DNA from: Anaerolineae bacterium
GTDB lineage: Bacteria > Chloroflexota > Anaerolineae > JAFGEY01
Assembly: GCA_016929205.1 (NCBI GenBank)
Contig: JAFGJF010000498.1
Location: 1 to 30,492 of the forward strand
Reading direction: 5' to 3'
DNA: 30,492 nt
Positions within the stretch are counted from its first letter, which is position 1. Each line of letters opens with the position of its first letter. A program made the position numbers and the translations under genes. This document shows, piece by piece, positions 1-9,400 of the stretch. The notes below the pieces were generated by a model, which was not told where the DNA came from, searched no databases, and saw only the letters and a program-made list of their open reading frames with translations.

Positions 1-537
1 AAACGTTTTGGAGAATTGGTCAATCGCTACGCTTCGTGGATGCAGCAATACTATGACGCACTCGCGGAAACAGATGTACCGGTAGTGATGGTACACGATG
101 ATATGGTTTGGTCATCCGGCGCCATTTTCCATCCCTCGTGGTATCACGAATACGTTTTCCCCAACTATAAAAACTACTTGGCACCGATGGTAGAGAACGG
201 CAAAAAAGTTATGTTTTGCTCTGACGGGGACTTTACCGAGTTTGTCGACGATATTGCCGCTTGTGGCGTGCACGGATTTGTGTTCGAACCTATGACGAGC
301 TTGGAATACGTGGTCGAAAAATACGGACAGACGCACGTTATCGTCGGCAACGCAGATACACGCATCTTGTTGGGCGGCAGCAAAGAGACGATCAGAGCCG
401 AGGTAGCGCGTTGTATGTCGCTAGGCCGCAACTGCCCGGGCTTCTTTATGGCCGTTGGCAACCACATCCCGCCCAACACACCGGTCGAAAATGCCCTCTA
501 TTACAACCAGGTGTACAACGAGCTGCGTCAACGGTAA
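1..537 (+). CDS. Uroporphyrinogen-decarboxylase-superfamily protein, C-terminal part
   Basis: The reading frame is open from the first base, so the start lies outside the window; about 178 C-terminal residues are present. The sequence reads like the second half of a URO-D (COG0407) TIM barrel: a VHDDMVW segment at the GDD-type loop, a beta-alpha unit with MFCSDGDF, a VFEP strand, VIVGNADTRIL, and the usual closing VGNHIPPNTPVENALYY block. Relatives in MtaA/CmuA methyltransferases carry a zinc-binding HxCG at the place where this protein has FCSDGD, so the histidine is absent and the metal site may differ. Members either decarboxylate uroporphyrinogen III or act in methyl transfer to corrinoids; the clade cannot be told from this fragment. 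A second URO-D-like gene lies on the opposite strand at 1596-2687. The family call is firm, the substrate unknown. Confidence 0.88.
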   Translation, partial: KRFGELVNRYASWMQQYYDALAETDVPVVMVHDDMVWSSGAIFHPSWYHEYVFPNYKNYLAPMVENGKKVMFCSDGDFTEFVDDIAACGVHGFVFEPMTSLEYVVEKYGQTHVIVGNADTRILLGGSKETIRAEVARCMSLGRNCPGFFMAVGNHIPPNTPVENALYYNQVYNELRQR

Positions 538-544
538 GGCAATC

Positions 545-572
545 TTGCCAAAAACGCAAATACCACTATAAT
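545..572 (+). promoter_or_regulatory. Sigma70-type promoter for the methyltransferase gene
   Basis: TTGCCA (545-550) and TATAAT (567-572) are separated by 16 bases, giving five of six and six of six matches to the consensus. The element lies just after the stop of the URO-D-like gene and about 80 bases before the methyltransferase start. An imperfect hairpin (GTCGGTCT/AGACCAAC, about 577-598) falls at the beginning of the predicted transcript. It lacks a T-run, so I do not call it a terminator. Confidence 0.6.
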
Positions 573-654
573 GGGTCGGTCTATTTCAAAAGACCAACTC
601 GCAACGCTATGGTTCACGATGGCGTTGTAGCCCACCAAATGAAAGAAACGCTGA

Positions 655-1578
655 ATGGAACACGTCCTATGCAACCTGTGCCAGGCCGACGACACCACCG
701 TCCGCTTTGAAAGCACAATGCCCATCAAAGATGTTAATGGGCATCCCGCCAATCCCGAGCACTTTTATTGCACCACACTGAGCTACGGGCAGCACTATCG
801 CATTGTTCAATGCAGACAATGTGGCCTGATCTACACCGATCCTCGCCGTCGCCCGGCAGATATGATGAATGACTATGAAGCCGTCGTCGACACGCGCTAC
901 CTTGAGGAACGGGAAGGGCGTATTCTGACCTTTAGTCGCAACATCCGCTCCCTGGAGGAAATGGTCCCGTCTCGCAACGGACATCGCCTGCTCGACGTCG
1001 GTACGCACGTGGGCGTCTTTGTCGAAGTCGCCCAATCACGCGGATGGGATGCATGGGGACTCGAGCCTTCCAAGTGGGCCGTTGACATAGGTCGCAAAAA
1101 TGGGCTGAATATGATCCAGGGCACGCTACACGACGCCGAACTGGATCCGGCAACTTTTGACGTGGTAACGATGTGGGATGTAGTCGAACACCTGGCCGAT
1201 CCGATGGCTGACATTCAGGAAGTGACGCGCATCCTCAAACCTGGCGGTATCTTTTGCGTGCATACCATGAACGTCGACAGCTTCTTTGCCCGTCTGATGG
1301 GCAAACGATGGCCATGGTTGGTCGAAATGCACCTTTACTTCTTTTCGCCCAAGACCCTGAGAGCAATGGTAGAAAAAGCAGGCCTCAAGGTCGAATCGTG
1401 GCAGGTACAGGGACGCTATTTGCACTTGGGTTATCTGCTTTCCCGCCTCTCTGGGTGGATCCCGGCGTTAGGACGACTTGCCGAAAGGCTGACCCAGATC
1501 CTGCACATTGATCGCTGGGTCGTGCCCGTCAATTTTGGCGATCTGTTTACCCTCTATGCACGCAAGCCGAAACCATAG
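655..1578 (+). CDS. Class I SAM-dependent methyltransferase with N-terminal zinc ribbon
   Basis: A 307-residue protein. Near the N-terminus, C-x2-C (CNLC, residue 6) and a second pair in CRQCGLIYTDPRR form the zinc ribbon seen in front of many methyltransferases that modify sugars or lipids. The Rossmann fold follows: motif I LLDVGTHVG (about residues 112-120) for SAM binding, an acidic loop in WGLEPS, FDVVTMWDVVEHLADP (motif IV, with the family's VxEH signature) and LKPGGIF. The C-terminal third, with FFSPKTLRAMVEKAGL, matches the usual capping region of Methyltransf_11/12 proteins. The substrate is not predictable. The ATG at 655 is preceded by GAAAGAAACG, a weak ribosome site. The gene has its own promoter and converges on the minus-strand operon, leaving only 17 bases between the two stops. 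Confidence 0.9.
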   Translation: MEHVLCNLCQADDTTVRFESTMPIKDVNGHPANPEHFYCTTLSYGQHYRIVQCRQCGLIYTDPRRRPADMMNDYEAVVDTRYLEEREGRILTFSRNIRSLEEMVPSRNGHRLLDVGTHVGVFVEVAQSRGWDAWGLEPSKWAVDIGRKNGLNMIQGTLHDAELDPATFDVVTMWDVVEHLADPMADIQEVTRILKPGGIFCVHTMNVDSFFARLMGKRWPWLVEMHLYFFSPKTLRAMVEKAGLKVESWQVQGRYLHLGYLLSRLSGWIPALGRLAERLTQILHIDRWVVPVNFGDLFTLYARKPKP

Positions 1579-1595
1579 ACCGTGTTTCCAATCGT

Positions 1596-2687
1596 TCATC
1601 CCGCCGCCTCGTCGACCATGGACAGGTAATTCTCCACCGGAATGTAACTCGGAATCGAATTTCCCGATCCAATAGCATACCGTCCCCGACCGCCACACGC
1701 CTCGATCAAAAAACGTGTTTTTTCACGCACCGCTTGCGGCGACGCCGCCCCAAGAATATTCAGATCAAGCCCACCCAGCACAGCAATCCGGTCTCCATAT
1801 GTGGCCTGAAAATCCTGGGCAGGCATAATTGCATCCTCGAACGAGTGTTTGCCGTCCAGGCCGACATCCTCGATCAAGTCCTCCATAATCGCCACAATAT
1901 TGCCACAAGAATGGAGGAAATAGGGCACGCCGCGCGCGTGAGCCATTTTGGCAAAACGCTTGTGCCACGGCAAAACGTACTTTCTCAGCACCACTGGAGA
2001 GACCAGCGTACTCGTTCGGAACCCCATGTCATCTCCCTGGAACAGAGCGATCACGCGATCGAGGTCGCACAAGTGGCCATAGAAAGCCGTCATCAATTCG
2101 CCGATCTTGTCCGACACGGCCCGGACCAAATCAGGAGCATCATACAAGGCCAGACCCAACCCCTCAAACGACATAATGTGTGAAAGGTGCTCGAACGGCC
2201 CCCCACCGTGACAGGTCATTAACCCCATCCCCTCGGGCAAATGGGCATTGATGTATTCAAAAGCAAAAAAATCCATCTCTTGAACGCGAGGCCAGGGATA
2301 GCGCTCGAAATCCGCCCAGCTTTGGATCGTACCATGGTGCTGATCAACCCAGCCGCGCTGCTTTGTCGAGCCTGGTACCGGATCGGGGGCAAAAAGCTGG
2401 TTCTCAACAAAATCCAATCCCTGCTCAAAACGCACGAAATCATAGCCCATCCGGTACCAGAAGTTAATGAAATTATCCAGATGCGCTTTGAGTGTCTCAC
2501 GGTTGCTGCCCCAACCCACCCACTCTCGTCCCAACAGGTCGGATACAATTGGACGCATCACCAAGTCATCGACAAGATATTCGACCAGCGGCGGCCGTCC
2601 CCGGACGCGTCCCATCAGAATATCAATAAATCTTTGTGCATCCGGACGTGGATCGGTGATAGGTAAATGATGTAATGTGACGGACAT
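1596..2687 (-). CDS. Uroporphyrinogen-decarboxylase-superfamily (MtaA/CmuA-like) protein
   Basis: I start the protein at the ATG at 2687 (363 residues, MSVTLHHLPITD), because AAAGGA lies about eight bases upstream and the longer open frame would run into the upstream gene. It is a full URO-D-type barrel: MGLMTCHGGGPFEHL in the middle, FQGDDMGF (the GDD loop), then YFLHSCGNI, which supplies the HxCG zinc-ligand motif used by cobalamin/coenzyme M methyltransferases. It ends with LGGLDLNIL and the closing SGNSIPSYIPVENY block. This favours a corrinoid or thiol methyl-transfer role over haem synthesis, but the methyl donor is unknown and no corrinoid protein is encoded nearby. It is the last gene of a five-gene minus-strand run, 22 bases after the enolase-superfamily gene. 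Confidence 0.88.
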   Translation of the reverse strand: MSVTLHHLPITDPRPDAQRFIDILMGRVRGRPPLVEYLVDDLVMRPIVSDLLGREWVGWGSNRETLKAHLDNFINFWYRMGYDFVRFEQGLDFVENQLFAPDPVPGSTKQRGWVDQHHGTIQSWADFERYPWPRVQEMDFFAFEYINAHLPEGMGLMTCHGGGPFEHLSHIMSFEGLGLALYDAPDLVRAVSDKIGELMTAFYGHLCDLDRVIALFQGDDMGFRTSTLVSPVVLRKYVLPWHKRFAKMAHARGVPYFLHSCGNIVAIMEDLIEDVGLDGKHSFEDAIMPAQDFQATYGDRIAVLGGLDLNILGAASPQAVREKTRFLIEACGGRGRYAIGSGNSIPSYIPVENYLSMVDEAAG

Positions 2688-2709
2688 ATGACAATCCTTT
2701 CTCAAGTCC

Positions 2710-4113
2710 TTATCCAAAAGTGGCAGCTGGCCTGGGCAACACGCGCTCAATCTCGCTTGAGCGGTACCCAAAACCCGAACCATCGATAGTCGATAAATCA
2801 ACCACACCCTGCCTTCGCCTGTACAATCCCGGATGTACCTTTTCTTCTGCCCGCGAAGCATCGGGGTAAAATTGCATAGCGTTGGTTTCTACACCCATAA
2901 TTGTGCCCGCATGCGCGGCCAATAGCACGTGTGGGATCTGGGCCAGCATGGGATTGGTCAGGTCTTGCACCATCAACGTCATGCCGTGTGCTTTGGCCCA
3001 GCATAAACTGAGCAACGCACCGGTTTGAGTTTTACACGTCTTGAGCGCCACACCCGTCCACCCCAGCTCACGCCCCAGCCTGACCAATTCCCAGTCGTGT
3101 GCGCTTTCGTCCATGAACAACGGCTTGCGCGCCGATACACTGTGCACATCGATGCGGTGCTGCTCCAAATCATAAGGGAATGGCTGCTCGACGTACAAGA
3201 TCATGCCATAGATGCGTGGGTGCTCGACCACCAGCCGATCCAAAATCACAGTCACATAGCGTGGATCGTTTACCGTACAGTTAAAGTCGCTGGTCAGCCA
3301 GTTCACTCCGCCAGCAATGGCGATCTGACCGACGTGCACCAACCGTTCATAATCCCAGGCCGGGTCGTTACCGCACAGCTTGACCTTCAAACAAGTCAAC
3401 CCATCCCGTTCGATCCAATCCGGCAACACGACAGGATAGCCGTCGTCAGGTTCTCCGTCCGTCAACTCGGACGAGTTGAGCAGATCCAGCCCACCAACCA
3501 GATGCCAGGCAGGCAGACGTTGAGGCCGTGGAAAATCCAGAAAATCTTGCGGATACAGCCCTGAAAACGCCACCTCGGTTCCTGCCGCCGGCGTTAGAAA
3601 ATGGGCCAGATCGTCATTCATAAAATCAGAGCCATAGCACAGATACACTGGCGTCTGGTGCAGCATCCCAAAAGCGTCATGCAAAGCAATATCGAACGCC
3701 GAACAACAGACCAATGCGGCCAGCCAGGGCATAGGCTCGACATCCGAACCACGCTTCTGATTCATTTCTGCCAACAAACCCGGCAAAACATGCTTTTGAA
3801 AGGCGTGCCCAACCTCAATCGGATGCCCTACCCGGTCAAAACTGGCCCACGCTTCGGCCAGTACCAGGCAAAACTGCTTTAGCACCATATGCCGTTCTGA
3901 ATAGGACAATGCACTTGGCCACACCCACTGCACACTGAGCGGCGTCTCCCCCCATCCCTCTGCACTGTGACCTTGCGCATCTTGCACCCGCATTCGTACG
4001 CGTGCACAAGTCACCGAGGTCAACGTCTCTGGCCCAAACTTGAGCGGCACGCGTGTCTCAACGGGCAAAAAATACAAAGAAACGGCGGCCGGACAAATAT
4101 CGGTTATTTTCAC
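2710..4113 (-). CDS. Enolase-superfamily enzyme (mandelate racemase/muconate lactonizing-like)
   Basis: A 467-residue protein starting at GTG 4113, with GGGGAGG nine bases upstream. The N-terminal capping domain contains GWGETPLS. The barrel carries the superfamily's catalytic set in order: LKVKL (K243, K245), SDFN (D276, N278), YVEQPF (E309), MDES (D335) and LKTCKTQTG (K358/K361). The lysine pair plus DxN, E and D ligands fit the muconate-lactonizing subgroup, which abstracts a proton alpha to a carboxylate with Mg2+. At 467 residues it is longer than the usual 360-420; extra sequence lies at about residues 160-235 between the cap and the barrel. The neighbouring URO-D-like and cyclase-like genes suggest a shared small-molecule pathway, but no substrate can be named. 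Confidence 0.87.
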   Translation of the reverse strand: MKITDICPAAVSLYFLPVETRVPLKFGPETLTSVTCARVRMRVQDAQGHSAEGWGETPLSVQWVWPSALSYSERHMVLKQFCLVLAEAWASFDRVGHPIEVGHAFQKHVLPGLLAEMNQKRGSDVEPMPWLAALVCCSAFDIALHDAFGMLHQTPVYLCYGSDFMNDDLAHFLTPAAGTEVAFSGLYPQDFLDFPRPQRLPAWHLVGGLDLLNSSELTDGEPDDGYPVVLPDWIERDGLTCLKVKLCGNDPAWDYERLVHVGQIAIAGGVNWLTSDFNCTVNDPRYVTVILDRLVVEHPRIYGMILYVEQPFPYDLEQHRIDVHSVSARKPLFMDESAHDWELVRLGRELGWTGVALKTCKTQTGALLSLCWAKAHGMTLMVQDLTNPMLAQIPHVLLAAHAGTIMGVETNAMQFYPDASRAEEKVHPGLYRRRQGVVDLSTIDGSGFGYRSSEIERVLPRPAATFG

Positions 4114-4132
4114 TGCGCCCTACCTCCCCTAC

Positions 4133-5173
4133 TTAGAACCGCTTTCTTATACTCGGATATGGTTGAAACGGCGTTCTCGGCTCGGTACTCACCCAACCGC
4201 CGTCTACATCCAAGCGCGATAACGAGCGTAGCAGATCGTAGGTCACCCAACGCGATGCTTGGGGCCTTGCAGCGTATTCCCACAACCCATATTCACCCTG
4301 CAAACCACGCACAAACGCGACCAGGTCTGCCACCCGTTCATCCTGCAGTGTTGCGCCGACGCGCCAGCACAGATCGAGCACCAGTGCCAGGTCAAAGCGG
4401 GCGAAAAAGGTAAAAAAGCCGCGTACCGGCTCTGCGCCGATCAGCCGCGCCACCTCGAAACCGATGTTTTGAACCTCCCGAGTCTCGCGTCCCAAAAGCA
4501 GATCAAGGGCACGGCGTGCCTCCGCATCGTGTCGTCGCTCTGGATGTAGCGCCAGACAAATCAGACTGCCTGTTGTGTTGGATCGACATCCCCACCGCGA
4601 GTGTGCCAGGCGGCGATAGCCTGCTACGTAACCAAACACACCTGATGCGATCCCTGTCGGCCAGGCGCCGTCTTCCAGGCGCTGTGCCAACAGCCACTCA
4701 TAAGCACGCTCAGCTCGCGGGTCTGTCGCATAGCCGCACGCCGCCAATGCACGCAATGGAATCGCCGTTTGCAGCGGCACCATCGAGTAACCCTCGTGCT
4801 CGCCGCCCTCAGTGCCGCCGTGCGGTATCTCCCACGATCCATCATCCTGCTGCAAGGAAAAGAGACATTCCGCACCGCGCCGCACGGCTGGATGTTGGCG
4901 ACCACGATCACCACCAAAGCCAAGGTGCCCCAGACGCATCAACGCCAGCGACGTCGCCCGCTGCGCACCGCCTTGCCACATACGACCGTCAGCCTGCCAC
5001 GAACCATCTTGCTGCTGATGTTTCAACAGATCAACCACCAGCGGATCCCGTTCGCGCAGTCCGATCAATTCCTGCACTTCAGGATCTTTATCCGCTCGCC
5101 CCAATAGCTCGCGCAGGACCAAAAGCCGCAAACATGGCGACGGGTCAGCCAGCAACAACGATACGAAACTCAT
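4133..5173 (-). CDS. Alpha/alpha-toroid protein (prenyltransferase/squalene-oxidase repeat family)
   Basis: The ATG at 5173 is preferred over an adjacent TTG because AGAGGT sits about eight bases upstream; this gives 346 residues. Repeats of the type QQDGSW, QQDDGSW and RLEDGAW, each followed by a helical pair, are the QW-like motifs of the terpenoid-cyclase/prenyltransferase toroid fold. It is roughly half the size of a squalene-hopene cyclase, and I see no DxDD catalytic acid motif. It is therefore unlikely to be a true triterpene cyclase and may be a binding or accessory member of the fold. It ends 19 bases before the enolase-superfamily gene and starts 45 bases after the glycosylase-like gene, so it is probably co-transcribed. 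Fold assignment is good, function unknown. Confidence 0.75.
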   Translation of the reverse strand: MSFVSLLLADPSPCLRLLVLRELLGRADKDPEVQELIGLRERDPLVVDLLKHQQQDGSWQADGRMWQGGAQRATSLALMRLGHLGFGGDRGRQHPAVRRGAECLFSLQQDDGSWEIPHGGTEGGEHEGYSMVPLQTAIPLRALAACGYATDPRAERAYEWLLAQRLEDGAWPTGIASGVFGYVAGYRRLAHSRWGCRSNTTGSLICLALHPERRHDAEARRALDLLLGRETREVQNIGFEVARLIGAEPVRGFFTFFARFDLALVLDLCWRVGATLQDERVADLVAFVRGLQGEYGLWEYAARPQASRWVTYDLLRSLSRLDVDGGWVSTEPRTPFQPYPSIRKRF

Positions 5174-5218
5174 CAAACGCTACCTCTTTTGTCAATATGG
5201 CATCGAGCTATCTTTTTT

Positions 5219-6439
5219 TCAGACCAACCAATCCAATCCAGCTTGTTCCACAATTTCGCTGTCGATCTGTAGATCATCCGCACCAAAGTAGCCGAGAAAA
5301 TGCTCAAAACAGCACCGCAGTGCGGACCGCATCTCTGGTGACACGTTTATACCCGGCTCCCACCACCAATTCTTGATCACCACTGCGCCATTCTCTTTAT
5401 CCCGTCCCGGCTCAAAACGAGCCACAAACCGATTGCCGTAAAGAATCGGCAGCACGTAATATCCATACTGCCGCTCTGCAGCCGGTTTGTAGACCTCCCA
5501 CACGTAATAAAAATCGAACAAGGCTTCGACAAGGCGACGATCCCACATCAAGTTATCCAGCGGGGCCAGGATAACAGCTCGCGGTGTCGGGTCATCGCCG
5601 CCCAGCATCCGGTCCAGCGCAGGTCGATCCACGCTACGCATATAGAGCGGGCGGTCGATTCCTTCCACGTCCACCTGGACCACTTGATCCCGTTCAAGCA
5701 GCCGTGCCAACGCAGCCTTGCGTTCCCTGCTCTGGATCCCCAACATCCCCAACCATACATCGCCAGCCTTATCCCACAGCAACCCGACGGCTCCGATGCG
5801 CCTGTGAACGTACCAGTCGTGAAACTGTTCCTCCGTCTCGTTGGGATCAGGAGCGGATAGCAGTTCCTCTGGAATATGTCGGCGGGCCAGGTCATACACC
5901 TTGCGGGTATTGACTTTGTGATGGATCACCAACTCGCCCCAAAAGTACATACTCTCCAGCGCCGCGCGCGACAACCGAGTCGATGACCAAGACCAGTCTA
6001 CGTGCTGATCGAAATCCAGATCGATCGAAGACAGGGGACCTCGTTCCTCGATCTCTTGGCGAACCTGGGGTAAAATCGTCGTGGCCGGTCGCGAGCTGTT
6101 TCCATAGTAACGTTTGGCACCCTCCCTGCGACGGCTAAAACAAGGCCAGTCCTCGACACAATAGATGGACATCATCTTGTCCAACCCATCCACCAATTTT
6201 CGGTCCTGATACAATAGTGCGTCCAACATAGAAGGCTGGAAATCCGACACCCTGGCCTGGAGTACCAACTCGGGATTACGGCCAACGATGTTCAATGGAT
6301 CGAACTGGACGCAGTTCACACGCTGAATATGTGCCAATATACCGGCTTTGCCCCGCAACGCGTACGGCGGCCACAAACCCTGATGAGCCAGGAGAAATTG
6401 CCGCGCTTCAAGTTTGGAAAGCCCTATGCGTGTTCCCAT
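5219..6439 (-). CDS. AlkZ/YcaQ-like winged-helix DNA glycosylase
   Basis: A 406-residue protein of the HTH_42 (COG3214) family, built of three winged-helix domains. Members excise bulky alkylated bases and unhook DNA interstrand crosslinks. The signature region VNCVQFDPLNIVGRNPELVLQAR is present at about residues 41-63. Q45-F46-D47 is the Q-phi-D form of the catalytic motif found in the YcaQ/AlkX branch, rather than the Q-phi-Q of antibiotic-cluster AlkZ. Further family blocks are DALLYQDRKLVDGLDKMMSIYCVEDWP and the C-terminal LAPLDNLMWDRRLVEALFDFYYVWEVYKPAAERQYGYYVLPIL, the second described here by its LDNLMWDR core. The ATG at 6439 has AGAGG eight bases upstream and overlaps the end of the UvrA gene by 16 bases, which suggests translational coupling of two DNA-repair functions. 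Confidence 0.88.
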   Translation of the reverse strand: MGTRIGLSKLEARQFLLAHQGLWPPYALRGKAGILAHIQRVNCVQFDPLNIVGRNPELVLQARVSDFQPSMLDALLYQDRKLVDGLDKMMSIYCVEDWPCFSRRREGAKRYYGNSSRPATTILPQVRQEIEERGPLSSIDLDFDQHVDWSWSSTRLSRAALESMYFWGELVIHHKVNTRKVYDLARRHIPEELLSAPDPNETEEQFHDWYVHRRIGAVGLLWDKAGDVWLGMLGIQSRERKAALARLLERDQVVQVDVEGIDRPLYMRSVDRPALDRMLGGDDPTPRAVILAPLDNLMWDRRLVEALFDFYYVWEVYKPAAERQYGYYVLPILYGNRFVARFEPGRDKENGAVVIKNWWWEPGINVSPEMRSALRCCFEHFLGYFGADDLQIDSEIVEQAGLDWLV

Positions 6440-9400
6440 CGAACCGCCTCTCTCAAAACCTCCTTTATGTACGGTGCCGTAGGCGTCATACCTGCTGCCA
6501 CCATTTCTGGCGTACCGGTTGCGATCACGCTCCCCCCGTCCGGCCCACCGCCGGGACCGAGTTCTACCAGCCAGTCACACGCTGCCAACAGGTGCGGATG
6601 ATGTTCGACGACAAGAACAGTATGCCCATCATCGACCAGCCGGTGCAGTACTCCGATCAGCCGGGCCACATCTTCGAGATGCTGGCCCACGGTCGGCTCA
6701 TCCAGGATGTACAGCGTGCCGCCATTGTCTGCACCCTTCCGACACAATTCCTGGGCGATCTTGAGCCGCTGTGCCTCCCCCCCGGACAGCGCGTATCCCG
6801 GCTGACGCAGCACAAGATATCCCAAACCCACCTCACGTGCCGCAGCCAATGGACGCGCCAACCTGTCTTCATCTCCAAGCAAATCGTACACCTGGTCAAT
6901 GGTCATCGAGAACAACTTGGGTAAGGCCACACTGTGCAGTCGTACCTCCCACGCCTCAGATCGATATCCTGTGCTCTGGCACGCTTCACATGGTGCATAT
7001 ACATCCGGCAAAAACCCCATCTCGATCCGCGTCACTCCCCCGCCACCACACACCGTACAGCGCTGTCCCAACGCTTTCTCATCTAGACCTAGCGCTTGGG
7101 CATCCTCGCTTTGTGCGTACAATGCGTGAATGGGATCGTTCAAAGCGAGAAACGTGGCGGGACTGTGCACGCCACGTTTGCTCTGATCGACCAGGATCAC
7201 GCGTGATGGCGCGCCCTCAATGGCGTCGTGTGCACCGGGATCGACATCCTCATAGGCCACCGACGTGGTTTGCTTGACCGGTGCCAACGCTCGCGCCAGT
7301 GTATCAACCAGCAACGTGCTCTTGCCTGAACCCGACACGCCGCACAGCCCAACCAGTGTACCCAGTGGGAAGCGCACATCGATGTCACGCAAATTGTTCG
7401 CCCTTGCCCCGCAGATCGTCATCCAACCATGGGGATGTCTCGTTGGTCGGGTTCTAGCTCGTCGCTCGCCACGCAGCCAGCGTGCGGTCACCGTATCCGT
7501 CAGGGCAACCTGCTCTGGCGTCCCTTGAGCCACCACGTTCCCTCCAGCCGCTCCCGCGCCTGGCCCCATATCGATCAAATAATCTGCCGCTCGGATGGCC
7601 TCCAGATCGTGCTCAACCACGATCACAGTATTGCCTGTGTCACGTAACTCGATCAGCGCATTCAGCAGTGCATGAACCTCGGAAGGATGCAGTCCTCGCG
7701 TTGGCTCGTCAAGCAACACCGTGAGCGAGGTCAAGCCACTGCCGAGCAGCCCGGCCAGCGTAATACGCTGGGCCTCGCCGGCGGAAAAGCTCAACGCCGA
7801 TCGATCCAGGTGAACGTATCCCAATCCTACCTGGAGCAGGAAACGCAGACGACGAATCGCCGTGCGCAAGCTAGGCTCGACCATCTGCAGTGATACACGA
7901 CTTTCACAAGTCGTCTCACTTGCCATAGACCAATCCTGCTTTATACCCTGAACAAGCTCGTACAACTCTGACAGTGGCATTGTACTCAGTTGATGCAGAC
8001 TGTGCCCACTTAACGTCACAGCAGCATATTCAGGACGCAGCTTGCTGCCACCACAGCTAGGGCAAACTTGGGTGTCGGTGTAGGTTCCACCGACATCCCA
8101 GTCGCCAATCCAACGATAGAAACCGGGAAAGGGCCTCTTGTAGGTGTTCGAGCGTCCCTTCCTGCTTTCATAATGCACCTCTATCGGTTCTGGATCGCCG
8201 AATAAGAATGCCTGTCGAGCTGCAGCGGACATCTCGTTCCAGGGTGTTGTCGCCGGGTCGAACCCGTACTTGCTAGCCAGCCCCTGCACCTCGTAATAGC
8301 CACCATTGAATGGTTTGCACAGATAGCCCTTTGGGAAAAATCCCGGCGAGTACATTGCCCCACCACACAACGGTTTCTCGGGATGGATGATCAGCTTGCT
8401 CGGGTTAGGCCCGCGCAAAGTGCCAACGCCGTTGCACTCCTTGCAAGCGGCTGCATAATTAGTCGGGTTGAAATGTCGCGGCTGGGCGATTGATGCCGTC
8501 TCCCCACACGACGGACACAGCCAGCGCGCTTGCTGCCACTCCATCGCCGCCCCACACGACAGACACTGCCGATTGCCCAGCCACGCCATCAAGTTTGCCA
8601 GGTGATAAGCGATCTCGGTCACCGACCCCACACTGGCACGACGGGCATGCATACCACGTCCTGGGGAAACCGTAACGGCCACACCCAATCCACTCACCGA
8701 CTCGACAGGCGCTTCCGGACCTTCGTGCGTGCCCTGTCGCTCATACATAGAAAGGCTTTCCAGGAAACGCCGCCTCGCCTCCACTTCCAGCACGTCGCCG
8801 ACCAAGCTTGATTTACCCGACCCAGACACTCCCGTAACGACGGTCAGTTCGCCCTTGGGAAAATCGACGCTCACACCATCCAGGTTATTGGCCCGTGCAT
8901 TGCGAATCGAAATGACCGGTCGGGCATCAAGATTTGCAGGTTGCGATTTGAGAGTTGCAACCTGCCCACCCGGTTGGAGCTGATTCTCTTCACGCAGCGC
9001 CCGGCCCGTGATCGATTTCTCTTCGGCGAGTAACCCTTCAGGCGACCCGGCATAGATGAGTTGTCCCCCCTTGGGTCCAGCGCCGGGTCCCAGATCGATC
9101 ACCCAATCGGCGGCGCGGATGATGTCGGTGTTGTGCTCGACGACAACCACCGTCGATCCGGCCCGGACCAATCGATCGAGCACGATCAATAAACCGGACA
9201 CATCTTGCGGGTGCAAACCGGTCGAGGGCTCATCCAGGATAAGCAAATTGTCAGCAAGAGAACGTTTGCCTAAGAACTTGGCCAGCTTGACACGTTGTGC
9301 TTCGCCACCGGATAGCGTCGGCGAAGGCTGGCCGAGATGCAAATACCCCAGGCCAATGTTACATAATGCCGTCAAGATTCGACTTGCCGCCCGCGAATGT

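Noticed and set aside
575..599. Hairpin after the first URO-D-like gene as a terminator
   Set aside because: The stem has a mismatch and no T-run follows; it also lies downstream of a good promoter.
4133..5173. Assignment of the toroid protein as squalene-hopene cyclase
   Set aside because: It is only 346 residues long and lacks a DxDD motif; only the QW-like repeats are shared.
4516..5376. A 286-codon open frame on the plus strand
   Set aside because: It is antisense to the toroid and glycosylase-like genes, which have recognisable families. It has no domain, a low-complexity Pro/Ala/His composition and no ribosome site.
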